A stretch of 64,000 bases of DNA from Falsibacillus albus (GTDB lineage Bacteria; Bacillota; Bacilli; Bacillales; DSM-25281). The notes under the pieces were generated by a model. That model ran no database searches, was not told where the DNA came from, and saw nothing but the letters and a program-made list of their open reading frames with translations. Numbering within the stretch: position 1 is the stretch's first letter; each line of letters begins with the position of its first letter. Where the stretch lies: the NCBI RefSeq assembly GCF_003668575.1, contig NZ_RCVZ01000013.1, forward strand, positions 62,001 to 126,000, read 5' to 3'. The translations under genes and the position numbers were made by a program. Positions 19,073 through 27,305 of the stretch are shown here, in pieces.

Positions 19073-19119
19073 TGCTTTTCCTCCTATTTAAAAGATCAGT
19101 CCTACAAACTATTATTTTT

Positions 19120-19335
19120 CTAAAATTGGAATTTCACAAGAACTAGCAGGAAACATTCATCTTTTATGCTAGTTTACAGTACTTATCTAATTGTTAATTC
19201 AATATGTTGTTGATTGGAGCGGAAGGTGCGAGACTCCGGAGGGAATAGCGTGACAGGTGAGACCCCGCAGCGGAGCGAGGAGGCTCACCGCACGCCCCTC
19301 GGAAAGCGAGCATCCTGCAGCGGAAATCGACCTTA
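19120..19335 (+). repeat. Repeat family A, full-length copy 1
   Basis: A roughly 215-bp element. The first 90 bp (TAAAATTGGAATTTCACAAG onward) and the GC-rich second half (GATTGGAGCGGAAGGTGCGA ... GCAGCGGAAATCGACC) both match the copy at 22088-22305. No coding capacity is visible. It fills the 370-bp gap before the XRE gene. Confidence 0.8.
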
Positions 19336-19462
19336 CACATCCTCTAGTGAATAGCACATAAAAAAACTTGAAAAATTAACATATATTAACATAATGATAC
19401 TCACTGTCTCTGGTCCCCCAATTCCCTCAACTTGATAATGGTTGAAAAAAGGGGCGAATCCT

Positions 19463-19699
19463 TTGACAGAGCGGGAAATTTTCGGTCATTGTTTAGGGAA
19501 ACACATACGTTTAAGAAGGATAGAAATCGGCTGGTCTCAGGAAAAACTAGAGGAAATGGCTGACCTTTCTGTAACGATGATTGGCAAGATTGAACGGGGA
19601 GAAAGAATTCCAGAAAGCCTTACTCTTTTTAAAATAGCTGAAGCCATGGGAATCAGCTTGGACCGGCTTCAAGTTGATGTGATGGAATGCATGAAATAA
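19463..19699 (+). CDS. XRE-family small transcriptional regulator
   Basis: 78 residues from TTG 19463, chosen because AAAAGGGG lies 8 nt upstream; the upstream TTG at 19442 lacks a ribosome site. The whole protein is one Cro/CI-type helix-turn-helix (LGKHIRLRRIEIGWSQEKLE, LSVTMIGKIERGERIP, LFKIAEAMGISLDRL). The target is unknown. The small cysteine protein follows 52 nt later and may be co-transcribed. Confidence 0.85.
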   Translation: MTEREIFGHCLGKHIRLRRIEIGWSQEKLEEMADLSVTMIGKIERGERIPESLTLFKIAEAMGISLDRLQVDVMECMK

Positions 19700-19751
19700 C
19701 ACGGTAACTAACATACATACAAACTATCAACCTATTAGAAAGGATGTTGAA

Positions 19752-19955
19752 ATGACTATCTATTCTTCCATCCGCTGCAGCGTTTGCGGAGAACAATTCG
19801 AAACGGACGATATGGTGTACTTGGACAGCATCTACTCATTGTTTCATATCGGATGCGCCAAAACCTGTGTTGAACCGATTTTGGGAACGGGGACTTTTGA
19901 GGAAATCGGTGAGAAGCATCCTTATTTTTATAAGGACGATATGAATGTGCATTAA
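19752..19955 (+). CDS. Small cysteine-rich (zinc-type) protein
   Basis: 67 residues, beginning MTIYSSIRCSVCGEQF. CSVC and a downstream H-x2-C (FHIGC) pattern suggest a single zinc site. The ribosome site AAAGGATG precedes the ATG. No named family is recognised. A terminator follows directly. Confidence 0.65.
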   Translation: MTIYSSIRCSVCGEQFETDDMVYLDSIYSLFHIGCAKTCVEPILGTGTFEEIGEKHPYFYKDDMNVH

Positions 19956-19978
19956 TCTTTTTACATAATGACTTGGAT

Positions 19979-20013
19979 GCCTCTGCATGAATATGTGGAG
20001 GCAGCTTTTTTTT
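19979..20013 (+). terminator. Terminator of the small zinc-type protein gene
   Basis: GCCTC and GAGGC arms around a 14-nt loop, followed by a run of nine T. Confidence 0.7.
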
Positions 20014-20049
20014 GTAAAATCACTGCAATTGAATTTAATCCATAAAGAA

Positions 20050-20068
20050 GACCTCTAGCTAAGAGGTC
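20050..20068 (-). terminator. Probable terminator of the DUF6176-like gene
   Basis: GACCTCT and AGAGGTC form a short stem, with TTCTTT following on the minus strand, 7 nt past the stop. Confidence 0.5.
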
Positions 20069-20074
20069 CAAGTA

Positions 20075-20419
20075 TCAAATCATACTATTCTTTACTTTTG
20101 AAGGTATCATGACAACTTCAGTTTTCAAGTCAATTGGCTTGTATGCTTCGTCTATACATTCATTCCAGAATTCCAAATGCTTTTTATCAATCCAATGTTC
20201 AGAGTGCTCTACCTCTTGCCCGCCTTCCCCTTGGACTGAATACCAATACAGAAACTCTTCACCATTCAGATGTTCCCTGAAAATGGTCTCCACATACATC
20301 TGTTCTCCTTCCAAGGTAACAAGAACATCTGTCATATTATCGTTTAAGAACTTTAGCCATTCATCAACCCGTTCCGTTTTACCTTTTTTAACCCTAAATC
20401 TAGTTAATTCAATCTTCAT
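20075..20419 (-). CDS. DUF6176-like small protein
   Basis: 114 residues starting MKIELTRFRVKKGKTERVDE from the ATG at 20419, which has GGGGGAG just upstream; the longer ORF upstream has no ribosome site. FRVKKGK..VDEWLKFL and EHWIDKKHLEFWNECID fit the ferredoxin-like DUF6176 proteins of Bacilli. Its function is unknown. It is monocistronic. Confidence 0.7.
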   Translation of the reverse strand: MKIELTRFRVKKGKTERVDEWLKFLNDNMTDVLVTLEGEQMYVETIFREHLNGEEFLYWYSVQGEGGQEVEHSEHWIDKKHLEFWNECIDEAYKPIDLKTEVVMIPSKVKNSMI

Positions 20420-20658
20420 ATTTCTCCCCCCGTAAGTCTGACTTCTATATACAGACTTTAACAAAAGATTAATTCAAATCCTATCAGCAAAATCAATATC
20501 CTTTTAGAAAAGAGATTTGCAAAAATATTAATGAAAATGAGAATCAATTTAATAAAATCCTTCCATTCTCCCACTGATCATCCCACTTTTTTGATTCTCC
20601 TCCTTTCCTCCACACATCCAAACCCCCTCTCAATACTAGAATTTTTAGATTTATATAG

Positions 20659-21087
20659 GGAATCGTCAAGCATGTCACCGTCCTTGAATTCAACCCTGAG
20701 CTGAAAGCAGATGCCGTCCTTCAAGACCGTCTTCACCGCCTGCCGAACGTCACCGTCATCCGTAATGCCCATACAACCGAATTCACCGGTACGGACAAAG
20801 TCGATGGCATTACGTACAAGGATCGTGAAACATGCGAAGAGCATCACGTAGAATTGCAGGGCGTCTTTGTCCAAATCGGCCTCGTCCCGAACACCGACTG
20901 GCTCGGCGATGCAATCGATCGGACGCGATTGGGCGAGATCGTCGTCGATAAGCGTGGCACGACCAACGTCCCAGGCGTCTTCGCTGCAGGAGATTGTACC
21001 GACACCCCTTATAAGCAGATCATCATTTCGATGGGCTCCGGTGCCGCCGCTGCATTGGGTGCGTTTGACCATTTGATCAGGAGTTAA
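20659..21087 (+). pseudogene. ahpF: 5'-truncated ahpF remnant (alkyl hydroperoxide reductase subunit F)
   Basis: An open frame of 142 codons begins abruptly after a stop (TAG GGA) with GIVKHVTVLEFNPELKAD and continues to the true AhpF C-terminus: GVFVQIGLVPNTDWLG, then GVFAAGDCTDTPYKQIIIS and the final GAAAALGAFDHLIRS. About 360 N-terminal residues, including the thioredoxin-like and most FAD-binding parts, are missing, and there is no start signal. Codon use is more GC-rich than the flanks. It is followed at once by a deletion derivative of repeat A. The remnant must be non-functional; a complete ahpCF probably exists elsewhere. Confidence 0.9.
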
Positions 21088-21118
21088 TAAATTGTTAAAG
21101 CAATGGAAACAATTTTTA

Positions 21119-21162
21119 TGTTGATTGAAGCGAGCATCCTGCAGCGAAAATCAACTTAACAT
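21119..21162 (+). repeat. Repeat family A, deletion derivative
   Basis: GTTGATTGAAG is joined directly to GCGAGCATCCTGCAGCG and AAAATCAAC, i.e. the two ends of repeat A with the middle missing. Confidence 0.6.
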
Positions 21163-21167
21163 CAGAC

Positions 21168-21204
21168 AAAAAGCTTGAGGAAATATTATAACCTCAAGCT
21201 TTTT
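21168..21204. terminator. Bidirectional terminator
   Basis: AAAAAGCTTGAGG pairs with CCTCAAGCTTTTT across an 11-nt loop, between the ahpF remnant and the CPBP gene. Confidence 0.8.
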
Positions 21205-21260
21205 ACCATGAATGTGAGATGAATTCCCATTTAGTCAATGCATCTTATACTTAAAGACTT

Positions 21261-22010
21261 CTAAAATGACAAGTTATTAATTTTGTTAAGGACAGTATTT
21301 TCGGCTTTTGAAGCTTTCATCCATAAAATAGCAGCATACACAATAAGTATACCGACAATCAGGTAGAGGTAAATAGGTGGTCCATCGGTTTGTTTCAACA
21401 TAATAAACGAATTATTAAGACCGTGGAAAATGATCGTGACTAGAATCGATTGTTTGTTCACGATTAATAAAGAAAGAACTAACCCTGTAAAGAAAGCATA
21501 CATTATTTGCAAAATTGTTTGTTCGAGAGATTGTCCGCCCAGAAGTTGTAAAGAGTGAGTCAATCCAAAAAGCACGCTTGATGTAAGAACTGCAAATCTA
21601 AAACCCTTAGATATGAGAATGTTTAGCATAAATCCTCGATAAAATATTTCTTCAATAAAGGCAACAATGAGAATTTGTGTGCCTAACACCAAGAATAAAT
21701 GGGAGATTGAGGAAGTATCTATTCCGCCATTGCCAATGAATAATATCGCTAATATTAATAGCAACGGAGAACAGAGGAGCGTCATTTCCTTCAAAGGTTT
21801 CAAATTATCCAAAGAAAGGTAATTTCCCCATTTATTTGTTTTTAATAGATAGAAGTATACTCCCAAAGCCAAAGGCAATAATCCTATGTATTGAAAAAAA
21901 GGATTAGTAGGCGCTGTAATTGTTGCGTATGCCCCATTAACGGTATAAAAGAAAATAACTAATAATTCTAGACCAAAAATCTTGAGAAATGTTTTGATTT
22001 TAAATACCAC
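21261..22010 (-). CDS. CPBP (CAAX) family intramembrane metalloprotease
   Basis: About 249 residues with seven or eight predicted membrane helices. The Abi/CPBP signature is present: EEIFYRGF (motif 1, EExxxR), GLTHSLQ (histidine of motif 2) and IIFHGLNNS (HxxxN, motif 3). Such proteases act in the membrane in bacteriocin self-immunity or prenyl-protein-like processing. The start is uncertain: a GTG at 22010 sits inside an AAAGGTGG ribosome-like stretch, so the true start may be slightly downstream. No obvious substrate gene is nearby. Confidence 0.8.
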   Translation of the reverse strand: MVFKIKTFLKIFGLELLVIFFYTVNGAYATITAPTNPFFQYIGLLPLALGVYFYLLKTNKWGNYLSLDNLKPLKEMTLLCSPLLLILAILFIGNGGIDTSSISHLFLVLGTQILIVAFIEEIFYRGFMLNILISKGFRFAVLTSSVLFGLTHSLQLLGGQSLEQTILQIMYAFFTGLVLSLLIVNKQSILVTIIFHGLNNSFIMLKQTDGPPIYLYLIVGILIVYAAILWMKASKAENTVLNKINNLSF

Positions 22011-22087
22011 CTTTATTTTTATAGTTTTTTGAAAGAATTTCTAAAATACTTTCAAATTCTCAGCAAACGAATAGAGAAAGACCCATA

Positions 22088-22305
22088 CTAAAATTGGAAT
22101 TTGACAAAACCAGCAGGAAGCATTGATTTTTTATACTGGTTTACACTAATTAGTATTTTGTTAATTCAACATATGTTGTTGATTGAAGTAGAAGGTGCGA
22201 AACTCCGGAGGTATCAGCGAGCAAGGCAATGCCCCAAGCGAAGCAGAGGAGGCTCACCGCCCGCCCCGCGGAAAGCGAAGTCTTGCACGGAAATCAACAG
22301 CGGTG
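22088..22305 (+). repeat. Repeat family A, full-length copy 2
   Basis: Matches 19120-19335 over both the AT-rich 90-bp first part (AAATTGGAATTTGACAAAAC, CAGCAGGAAGCATTG) and the GC-rich second part (GGAGGCTCACCGC, GCGGAAAGCGAAG). It fills the gap between the CPBP gene and the next small gene. Confidence 0.8.
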
Positions 22306-22322
22306 TAAAAACAGATCCTAAA

Positions 22323-22544
22323 TTAAAACTCCATATCCCTTCTTTTATATAAATAAAAAACAAGTCCGATCGGTCCGGTTAACAGTGTGGCAATCCAATA
22401 GAAATGTCTCCACCCGCCAGTCAAGTATTTGTCCGTATCATAGTAAACCCATATCGCCAAAATGAAAAAAATCGAGAAGCAAAAGAAGATCTCCAGTTGA
22501 TGACCACTAAAGTCCGTATCACTTGTCATCGACAACCCGCGCAT
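22323..22544 (-). CDS. Small two-helix membrane protein
   Basis: 73 residues with two hydrophobic helices (IFFCFSIFFILAIWVYY and FYWIATLLTGPIGLVFYLY) and a basic C-terminal tail (KRRDMEF). GGGGGATGG lies before the ATG at 22544. The pattern TGPIGLVFYLY-KRRD is common in small Bacillus inner-membrane proteins of unknown role. The following 350 bp up to the TetR gene hold no gene, only a GGGGC/GCCCC hairpin at about 22745-22770. Confidence 0.65.
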   Translation of the reverse strand: MRGLSMTSDTDFSGHQLEIFFCFSIFFILAIWVYYDTDKYLTGGWRHFYWIATLLTGPIGLVFYLYKRRDMEF

Positions 22545-22892
22545 TTCACACCATCCCCCATTTTCTAATCGTTACTTTATAGGTACGATTGATTGCGGGG
22601 ATGGTTTCAAGTTTTTTCCTCCTCTGCGGATATTCGGAGTTTCAAGTTCATAAAAAGACACAGAAGTGATTAAGGCTTCATCCCTTTACCGGTAAACCTT
22701 TTGTACGACATTGATACAAGTGTGGGAGACTGATAAAATTATGCTGGGGCTGTTTAAAAATTGCCCCAAACTATTTATGAACTTTTATACCCAAGTTAGA
22801 TAATATAGTTTTATTGTCGACGCTGGGAATGAGCCTGATACTTAGATGAAATACTGGATATATTGAGGAATGAGTTGAAAGAAGGTAATCAT

Positions 22893-23468
22893 ATGGGGAG
22901 AGAGCGGAAATTCAATACAGTTGATTTATTCGTCAGTGCAAAGAAACTAATCATTCAAACCGGCTATGAAGGCTTTACGATTGGGCAGTTAGCAGCTGAG
23001 TTAAATGTTTCACGTGCAGCAATTTATAAGTATTATCGAAATAAGGATGAGTTGTTATTAGATTTAATGTTAGAGGAAATGAAGAATACCCTTTCTAGTT
23101 TTTCCTCTATTCCAAAGGAGATGCCATTTCTAGAAAAGATTGATTTGCTGCTGCAAAAAATATTTCAGTACAAAGATTTACATTTGATCCTTGGGATACA
23201 AGGCCTTATTAATACAAAAGATGCACCGCTTTTGGAAGAGAAGCAAAATCATCTTTCACAGATGCATCATGAATTATATAAGCCTCTCTTCCACATGGTA
23301 CAACAAGGAAAGACGGATGGTTACATCGATATGGATCTGCCAAATGAGCTGTTAATCGGGTTTATCTTTCAAAGCATATCCATTCCGAATCACTCCGGGA
23401 TGGCATCTGAAAAGGTCCTTGAACATACAAAGAAGATGATTTTAAATGGCATTATAAAAAATAAGTGA
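22893..23468 (+). CDS. TetR-family regulator, HrtR-like heme sensor candidate
   Basis: 191 residues from ATG 22893 (AGAAGG 7 nt upstream; the TTG at 22863 is unsupported). The N-terminal helix-turn-helix reads GFTIGQLAAELNVSRAAIYKYYRNKDEL, and the rest is an all-helical ligand domain. It stands directly before hrtB-hrtA, as HrtR does in the Lactococcus hrtRBA operon, where it releases DNA on binding heme. Two near-palindromic GTGACA...TGTAAC sites follow it. The heme-sensing role is inferred from context. Confidence 0.85.
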   Translation: MGRERKFNTVDLFVSAKKLIIQTGYEGFTIGQLAAELNVSRAAIYKYYRNKDELLLDLMLEEMKNTLSSFSSIPKEMPFLEKIDLLLQKIFQYKDLHLILGIQGLINTKDAPLLEEKQNHLSQMHHELYKPLFHMVQQGKTDGYIDMDLPNELLIGFIFQSISIPNHSGMASEKVLEHTKKMILNGIIKNK

Positions 23469-23546
23469 CAAGAGTGTAACTTATATGTATAATAATTTTT
23501 GTAGCATATAAGTTATTTTTTTGCGCAAAAGTGACACATGTGTAAC
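23465..23546 (+). promoter_or_regulatory. hrtBA promoter with two TetR-type operators
   Basis: Two copies of GTGACAnnnnTGTAAC stand at 23465-23480 and 23531-23546. The first covers the -35-like GTGACA (23465-23470), which is 17 nt from a perfect -10 TATAAT (23488-23493); the second lies in the 5' leader just before the GGAG site. They resemble the HrtR operator of Lactococcus as I recall it (TGACACAGTGTCA). An overlapping AACTTATAT/ATATAAGTT inverted repeat followed by T-rich DNA may also end the regulator transcript. Confidence 0.7.
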
Positions 23547-23570
23547 TTGTGTAGAAAGGAGAGTTTAATC

Positions 23571-24692
23571 GTGTTTTTAGCCATAAAAGAATTAAAACAT
23601 TCGAAGTTTCGATATTTGATGATGAGCATTATCATCATTCTCATTGCATGGCTGGTTTTTATATTATCAGGACTTGGGAATGGCCTCTCGACCCTGAGTG
23701 CTGCAACCATTAAAAACTTACATGCAAATTATGTAGTGTATGAGAAATCAGCTGGTGCCACCTTTAATAAGTCTATTATTTCAAGTGATGTAATCGATGA
23801 GGTTCGCAAAAACAAAAATGTCAAACATGCCGCTGGTTTCGGTTCATCTGTGGCGTCGATTTCGAAAGAGAAAACAAATGACAATAACCAGAAAACAGAT
23901 GTCGCTTTACTTGGAATTAATGCAGGATCATTTATTGAGCCAACCGTAATAGACGGGAAACAACTTTCTACAAGCAAGAGATTCGGGGTTCTTGCCAATA
24001 AGAGTTTAAAGGATGCCGGATACAAAATCGGGGATGAGCTTCTTGTATCCAACTCCAAAATGAAATTGACCATTATCGGCTTTGTCGAAAATGAAACATT
24101 CAACCATCTACCTGCATTATTTACAAATATGAATACATGGAGGGACTACCAATATGCAGCACCGGGTTCTGATAATGGAGTAAATAAACCCGTTCAAGCC
24201 ATTACGTTGGATGCACCGAAATTGAACCCTGGAAAGCTTGATAAAGAAATCAAAGGGATTGAAACTGTGACGAAATCAACAGCTGTGAAAGGCATGCCGG
24301 GGTATAAGGAAGAAAGCGGAACGATCTTGATGATGCTTGCATTCCTGATTGTGATTTCAGCATTCATCATTGCGGTTTTCTTCTATGTTATTACCATACA
24401 GAAAACTCCACAATTTGGAGTGATGAAGGCGATTGGTGCATCCAATCGATTCTTATCAAATTCAATTGTTGCACAGGTGTTTCTCTTATCTTTAGTGGGT
24501 ATTACGGCAGGAATCGGATTAACTTATTTAACTGCTCTTGCATTGCCCCAAAACATGCCCTTTGATTTAGATACTAAACTTGTAGTCTCATATGCAGTCG
24601 CGTTATTAATTATTAGCCTGCTAAGCTCAATTATTTCTGTCCGGCAAATCACCAAAATCGATCCGTTGACAGCTTTAGGGAGAGTGGAATAG
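23571..24692 (+). CDS. hrtB: HrtB-like heme-efflux ABC permease (FtsX/MacB type)
   Basis: 373 residues from GTG 23571 with GAAAGGAGAG upstream. MFLAIKELKHSKFRYLMM and a membrane helix are followed by a long extracellular MacB-like domain (about 45-235), then three C-terminal helices with FFYVITIQKTPQFGVMKAIG, the FtsX signature shared with Staphylococcus HrtB (FFYVMTIQK...GILKAIG). The C-terminal TKIDPLTALGRVE is also typical. HrtB exports excess heme from the membrane. The stop codon abuts the hrtA start. Confidence 0.85.
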   Translation: MFLAIKELKHSKFRYLMMSIIIILIAWLVFILSGLGNGLSTLSAATIKNLHANYVVYEKSAGATFNKSIISSDVIDEVRKNKNVKHAAGFGSSVASISKEKTNDNNQKTDVALLGINAGSFIEPTVIDGKQLSTSKRFGVLANKSLKDAGYKIGDELLVSNSKMKLTIIGFVENETFNHLPALFTNMNTWRDYQYAAPGSDNGVNKPVQAITLDAPKLNPGKLDKEIKGIETVTKSTAVKGMPGYKEESGTILMMLAFLIVISAFIIAVFFYVITIQKTPQFGVMKAIGASNRFLSNSIVAQVFLLSLVGITAGIGLTYLTALALPQNMPFDLDTKLVVSYAVALLIISLLSSIISVRQITKIDPLTALGRVE

Positions 24693-25367
24693 ATGAGTGG
24701 GATTCAATTAAAGCAAGTGACGAAAAAATATTATGAGGGAACTTCCACTGTAACGGCTCTCAAAGAAGCATCCATTTCAGTGAATCCTGGAGAATTAGTG
24801 GCCATTGTGGGTCCTTCTGGATCAGGAAAAAGCACATTACTATCCATTATTGGTGCATTAATCAAACCAACGTCTGGAAAGTTGACGGTTAACGGTCAAG
24901 ATGTGGCAGCGTTAAATGCGAAGCAGCTCGCAGATTTCCGTTTAAATGAAATAGGTTTCATTTTACAATCTTCAAATCTAATTCCATATTTATCTGTTCT
25001 CGACCAGTTAGTTCTCATAAAAAAAATGGCTGGTAAAATCAATAAAGAAGATTATCAGTTTGCAAAGGATTTACTGACAGGGATTGGATTGCGAAATAAG
25101 TTATCCAAAATGCCAAATGAACTATCCGGCGGTGAGCGTCAACGCGTAGCCATTGCTCGTGCCCTATTCAATCAGCCAAGCGTAATTCTTGCTGACGAGC
25201 CGACTGCCAGTCTAGATTCTAAGCGTGCCCATGAGGTTGTCCAATTAATTGCGGATGAAGTTAAAAAACGAAACAAAGCGGCCCTGATGGTCACTCACGA
25301 TGAACGTATGCTGGGTTATTGTGATCAAGTCTATCATATGGAAGATGGAACCTTGCTGCTACAGTAA
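24693..25367 (+). CDS. hrtA: HrtA-like ABC ATPase
   Basis: 224 residues. Walker A GPSGSGKST (at about 39-47), Q-loop LQSSNLIPYLSVLDQL, ABC signature LSGGERQRVAIARAL, Walker B VILADEPTASLD and switch histidine MVTHDERM are all present. The IGFILQSSNLIPYL segment is close to that of HrtA (IGFIFQSSHLVPYL). It starts directly at the hrtB stop, so translation is coupled. Together with HrtB it forms the heme exporter. Confidence 0.85.
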   Translation: MSGIQLKQVTKKYYEGTSTVTALKEASISVNPGELVAIVGPSGSGKSTLLSIIGALIKPTSGKLTVNGQDVAALNAKQLADFRLNEIGFILQSSNLIPYLSVLDQLVLIKKMAGKINKEDYQFAKDLLTGIGLRNKLSKMPNELSGGERQRVAIARALFNQPSVILADEPTASLDSKRAHEVVQLIADEVKKRNKAALMVTHDERMLGYCDQVYHMEDGTLLLQ

Positions 25368-25445
25368 TTTTAAAAGATGCTACCAGCTGTGCGTTAGTGG
25401 AAAATGAGTCGTCTGTTAAAAATTTGATCAAAAGGAGTGTTTAGA

Positions 25446-25766
25446 ATGATTGTTATCACAAACCGCATCAAAACCAAAAAAGGATTTGCCGCCCATATCG
25501 CACCATCCTTCACGAAAGACCAGCAAATTCATGAATTCAAAGGCTTTATAAAAACAGAAGTATTAATCAGCCATGACAATAAGGAATTTGATGAAATGAA
25601 CGTGAATATGTACTGGGACAATTTAGAGGACTTCAAAACTTGGCGTGAAAGTGATGCGTTTAAAAATGCCCATAAACAGTCCCTAAATGGAACTGGATCA
25701 AACGAATCCCCTTTGCTTGGAAGTCAAATCATCATTTCTGATGTAAGTTCGACAACTGAAAAGTAA
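25446..25766 (+). CDS. isdG: IsdG-type heme-degrading monooxygenase
   Basis: 106 residues from ATG 25446 with AAAGGAG 8 nt upstream. It is an antibiotic-biosynthesis-monooxygenase fold (ferredoxin-like). Asn6 (MIVITNRI), Trp66 (FKTWRES) and His76 (KNAHKQ) fall where the Asn-Trp-His catalytic triad of IsdG/IsdI lies. It opens heme and releases iron. Placed 78 nt after hrtA, it completes an efflux-plus-degradation response to heme. The gap may hold a separate promoter. Confidence 0.85.
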   Translation: MIVITNRIKTKKGFAAHIAPSFTKDQQIHEFKGFIKTEVLISHDNKEFDEMNVNMYWDNLEDFKTWRESDAFKNAHKQSLNGTGSNESPLLGSQIIISDVSSTTEK

Positions 25767-25790
25767 ACATACCGTTTACCTGAATGAAAT

Positions 25791-25824
25791 AGCTAGGATT
25801 CTCTTAGAGAAACTAGCTTTTTCT
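25791..25824 (+). terminator. Terminator of the hrt-isdG unit
   Basis: AGCTAG and CTAGCT arms, with an inner TTCTC/GAGAA pairing, are followed by TTTTTC. Confidence 0.75.
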
Positions 25825-26001
25825 TATCTTTCTTTGCCGTATTCATTCCACTTTGAGATTGATTCTGATGTTCAAGGTAATCTTCAAAAACGTTATTATC
25901 CATATTGACTCCCTTATTGAAAAATTAACGCTGCCATTGTGGTCATTATGGCAAAAGTCAAAGTTGGCACGAATCTCCGAACCCATTCCAATAATACAAT
26001 A

Positions 26002-26802
26002 TCAATCATCGCAACGTTTTTCAGTTAAACATTCCTCTTCCGGTATTATTTTAATCTGTTTCCACTTTTCATTGCTTTTTCTCTTGAATTGAGCGATTTC
26101 TACGTCCGTTCCATTCGTCAATGTCACATAAATAAAACAATAATCAGCTCCATCCGTGCCATGGAAGTAAATATTTTTAAAGTATCCATTTTTCTCAGTC
26201 GGGTATATGTGCTGGACCAATTTGCACCAACCCCCATATTTAATTGCTACCACGTCCTCCCCACTCTGGTCCCAGCCATGATAGGGTGCGCACAAAAAAT
26301 CTTCTTCCATTTTACTCAATTCTGAAATTCTAAAACCCTCATTTTGATAAACAAGATGGATGTATCCGTATGAGTAGCCAAAATATTCAGCCCGCTTCCC
26401 CAGCTTCCCCTCAATTGTTTCAATTTCATAAAAAAATTTTATTCCTCTTTTTTCATCGGGCACCCGTAAAAGCTTGATCAAACTCGTATGCCCGATCCCG
26501 GCAAAAGAACGAACATATTCATCATAGCTTAATTGATTTTGATACTCTTTAGACAGAAAATTATAGGCAATCGGAAATGGAATACGTGCTTGACCTACCG
26601 TGCCGCAGCTCCTTCCATAGATGTTATCAGCTTCACGCAGGACGCTAAAATAGTTAAGAAGAGTATCCTCCGGGGTGCTCGTCAATTCAGGAGGCAACTT
26701 GATTTGATCATACGTTTTTCCAGAAAAATGTGCATAGAACTCCGAACTCTCAAATCTTAAATTTAAGGCTTTTAGGCAAGATGGACGAAAGTATTTCTCC
26801 AT
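26002..26802 (-). CDS. Unrecognised 266-aa soluble protein
   Basis: The protein begins MEKYFRPSCLKALNLRFES from the ATG at 26802, which has AAGGGG 8 nt upstream. It has no signal peptide, membrane helix or familiar catalytic motif. It contains several aromatic-rich stretches (YFGYSYGYIHLVYQNEGF; YHGWDQSGEDVVAIKYGG) and looks like a compact alpha/beta enzyme or stress protein. Monocistronic. Its function is unknown. Confidence 0.65.
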   Translation of the reverse strand: MEKYFRPSCLKALNLRFESSEFYAHFSGKTYDQIKLPPELTSTPEDTLLNYFSVLREADNIYGRSCGTVGQARIPFPIAYNFLSKEYQNQLSYDEYVRSFAGIGHTSLIKLLRVPDEKRGIKFFYEIETIEGKLGKRAEYFGYSYGYIHLVYQNEGFRISELSKMEEDFLCAPYHGWDQSGEDVVAIKYGGWCKLVQHIYPTEKNGYFKNIYFHGTDGADYCFIYVTLTNGTDVEIAQFKRKSNEKWKQIKIIPEEECLTEKRCDD

Positions 26803-27107
26803 ATTCATCACCCCTTTTTTCAGTTTATGGGGGATTGATGGATAGGTGAAAGACCTGATTCTCTTCTTCACTCCATTAAGGTTTCAATTTCTTTTATGGC
26901 CAATTGGTCATTTGCTTCTCTAAACGCAGTAATTGCTTTTTCAAAACATTTTGTTGCCCCTATGCCAATTAGCTTTTATTTTGATTCCCCACTAATAACG
27001 ATAAAGAAACAGCCAACTATATTGCTGATTGGACTGCTATTTTCTGTGTGTTCGCACCCTTCAGAGCTATTCAACTATTAGTTTTTCTAAACGGCTCTGT
27101 CAAACAC
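26803..27107. other. Gap with a possible gene remnant
   Basis: On the minus strand, 26868-26970 encodes about 34 residues (FEKAITAFREANDQLAIKEI) ending at a stop, without a start signal. It looks like the C-terminus of a lost helical protein. No family is recognised; the rest of the gap has no gene. Confidence 0.3.
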
Positions 27108-27270
27108 CGCTGTTGATTTCCATGCAAGTCTTCGCTTTCTGCGGGGTCTCACCTGTCCCCCTAATCCCGCTGGACATTGAACCAGCTTCATTGAGTCAAC
27201 ACCGCACGAAGAAAATGTGGAAGCATTTTCGAGGAGTCTACGACTTGCACTCCAATCAACATCTGGAAAC
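27108..27270 (-). repeat. Repeat family A, inverted variant copy
   Basis: Read on the minus strand it has the GATTGGAGTGCAAGTCGTAG start and the GCAGAAAGCGAAGACTTGCA / GGAAATCAACAGCGG end of repeat A. The middle differs from the full-length copies. Confidence 0.65.
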
Positions 27271-27305
27271 GATCTCATAACAATAATAAACTTTAACAAT
27301 GTCTT

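Noticed and set aside
20578-21072. 164-codon minus-strand ORF
   Set aside because: It is opposite to the ahpF remnant, whose protein is clearly recognised on the plus strand.
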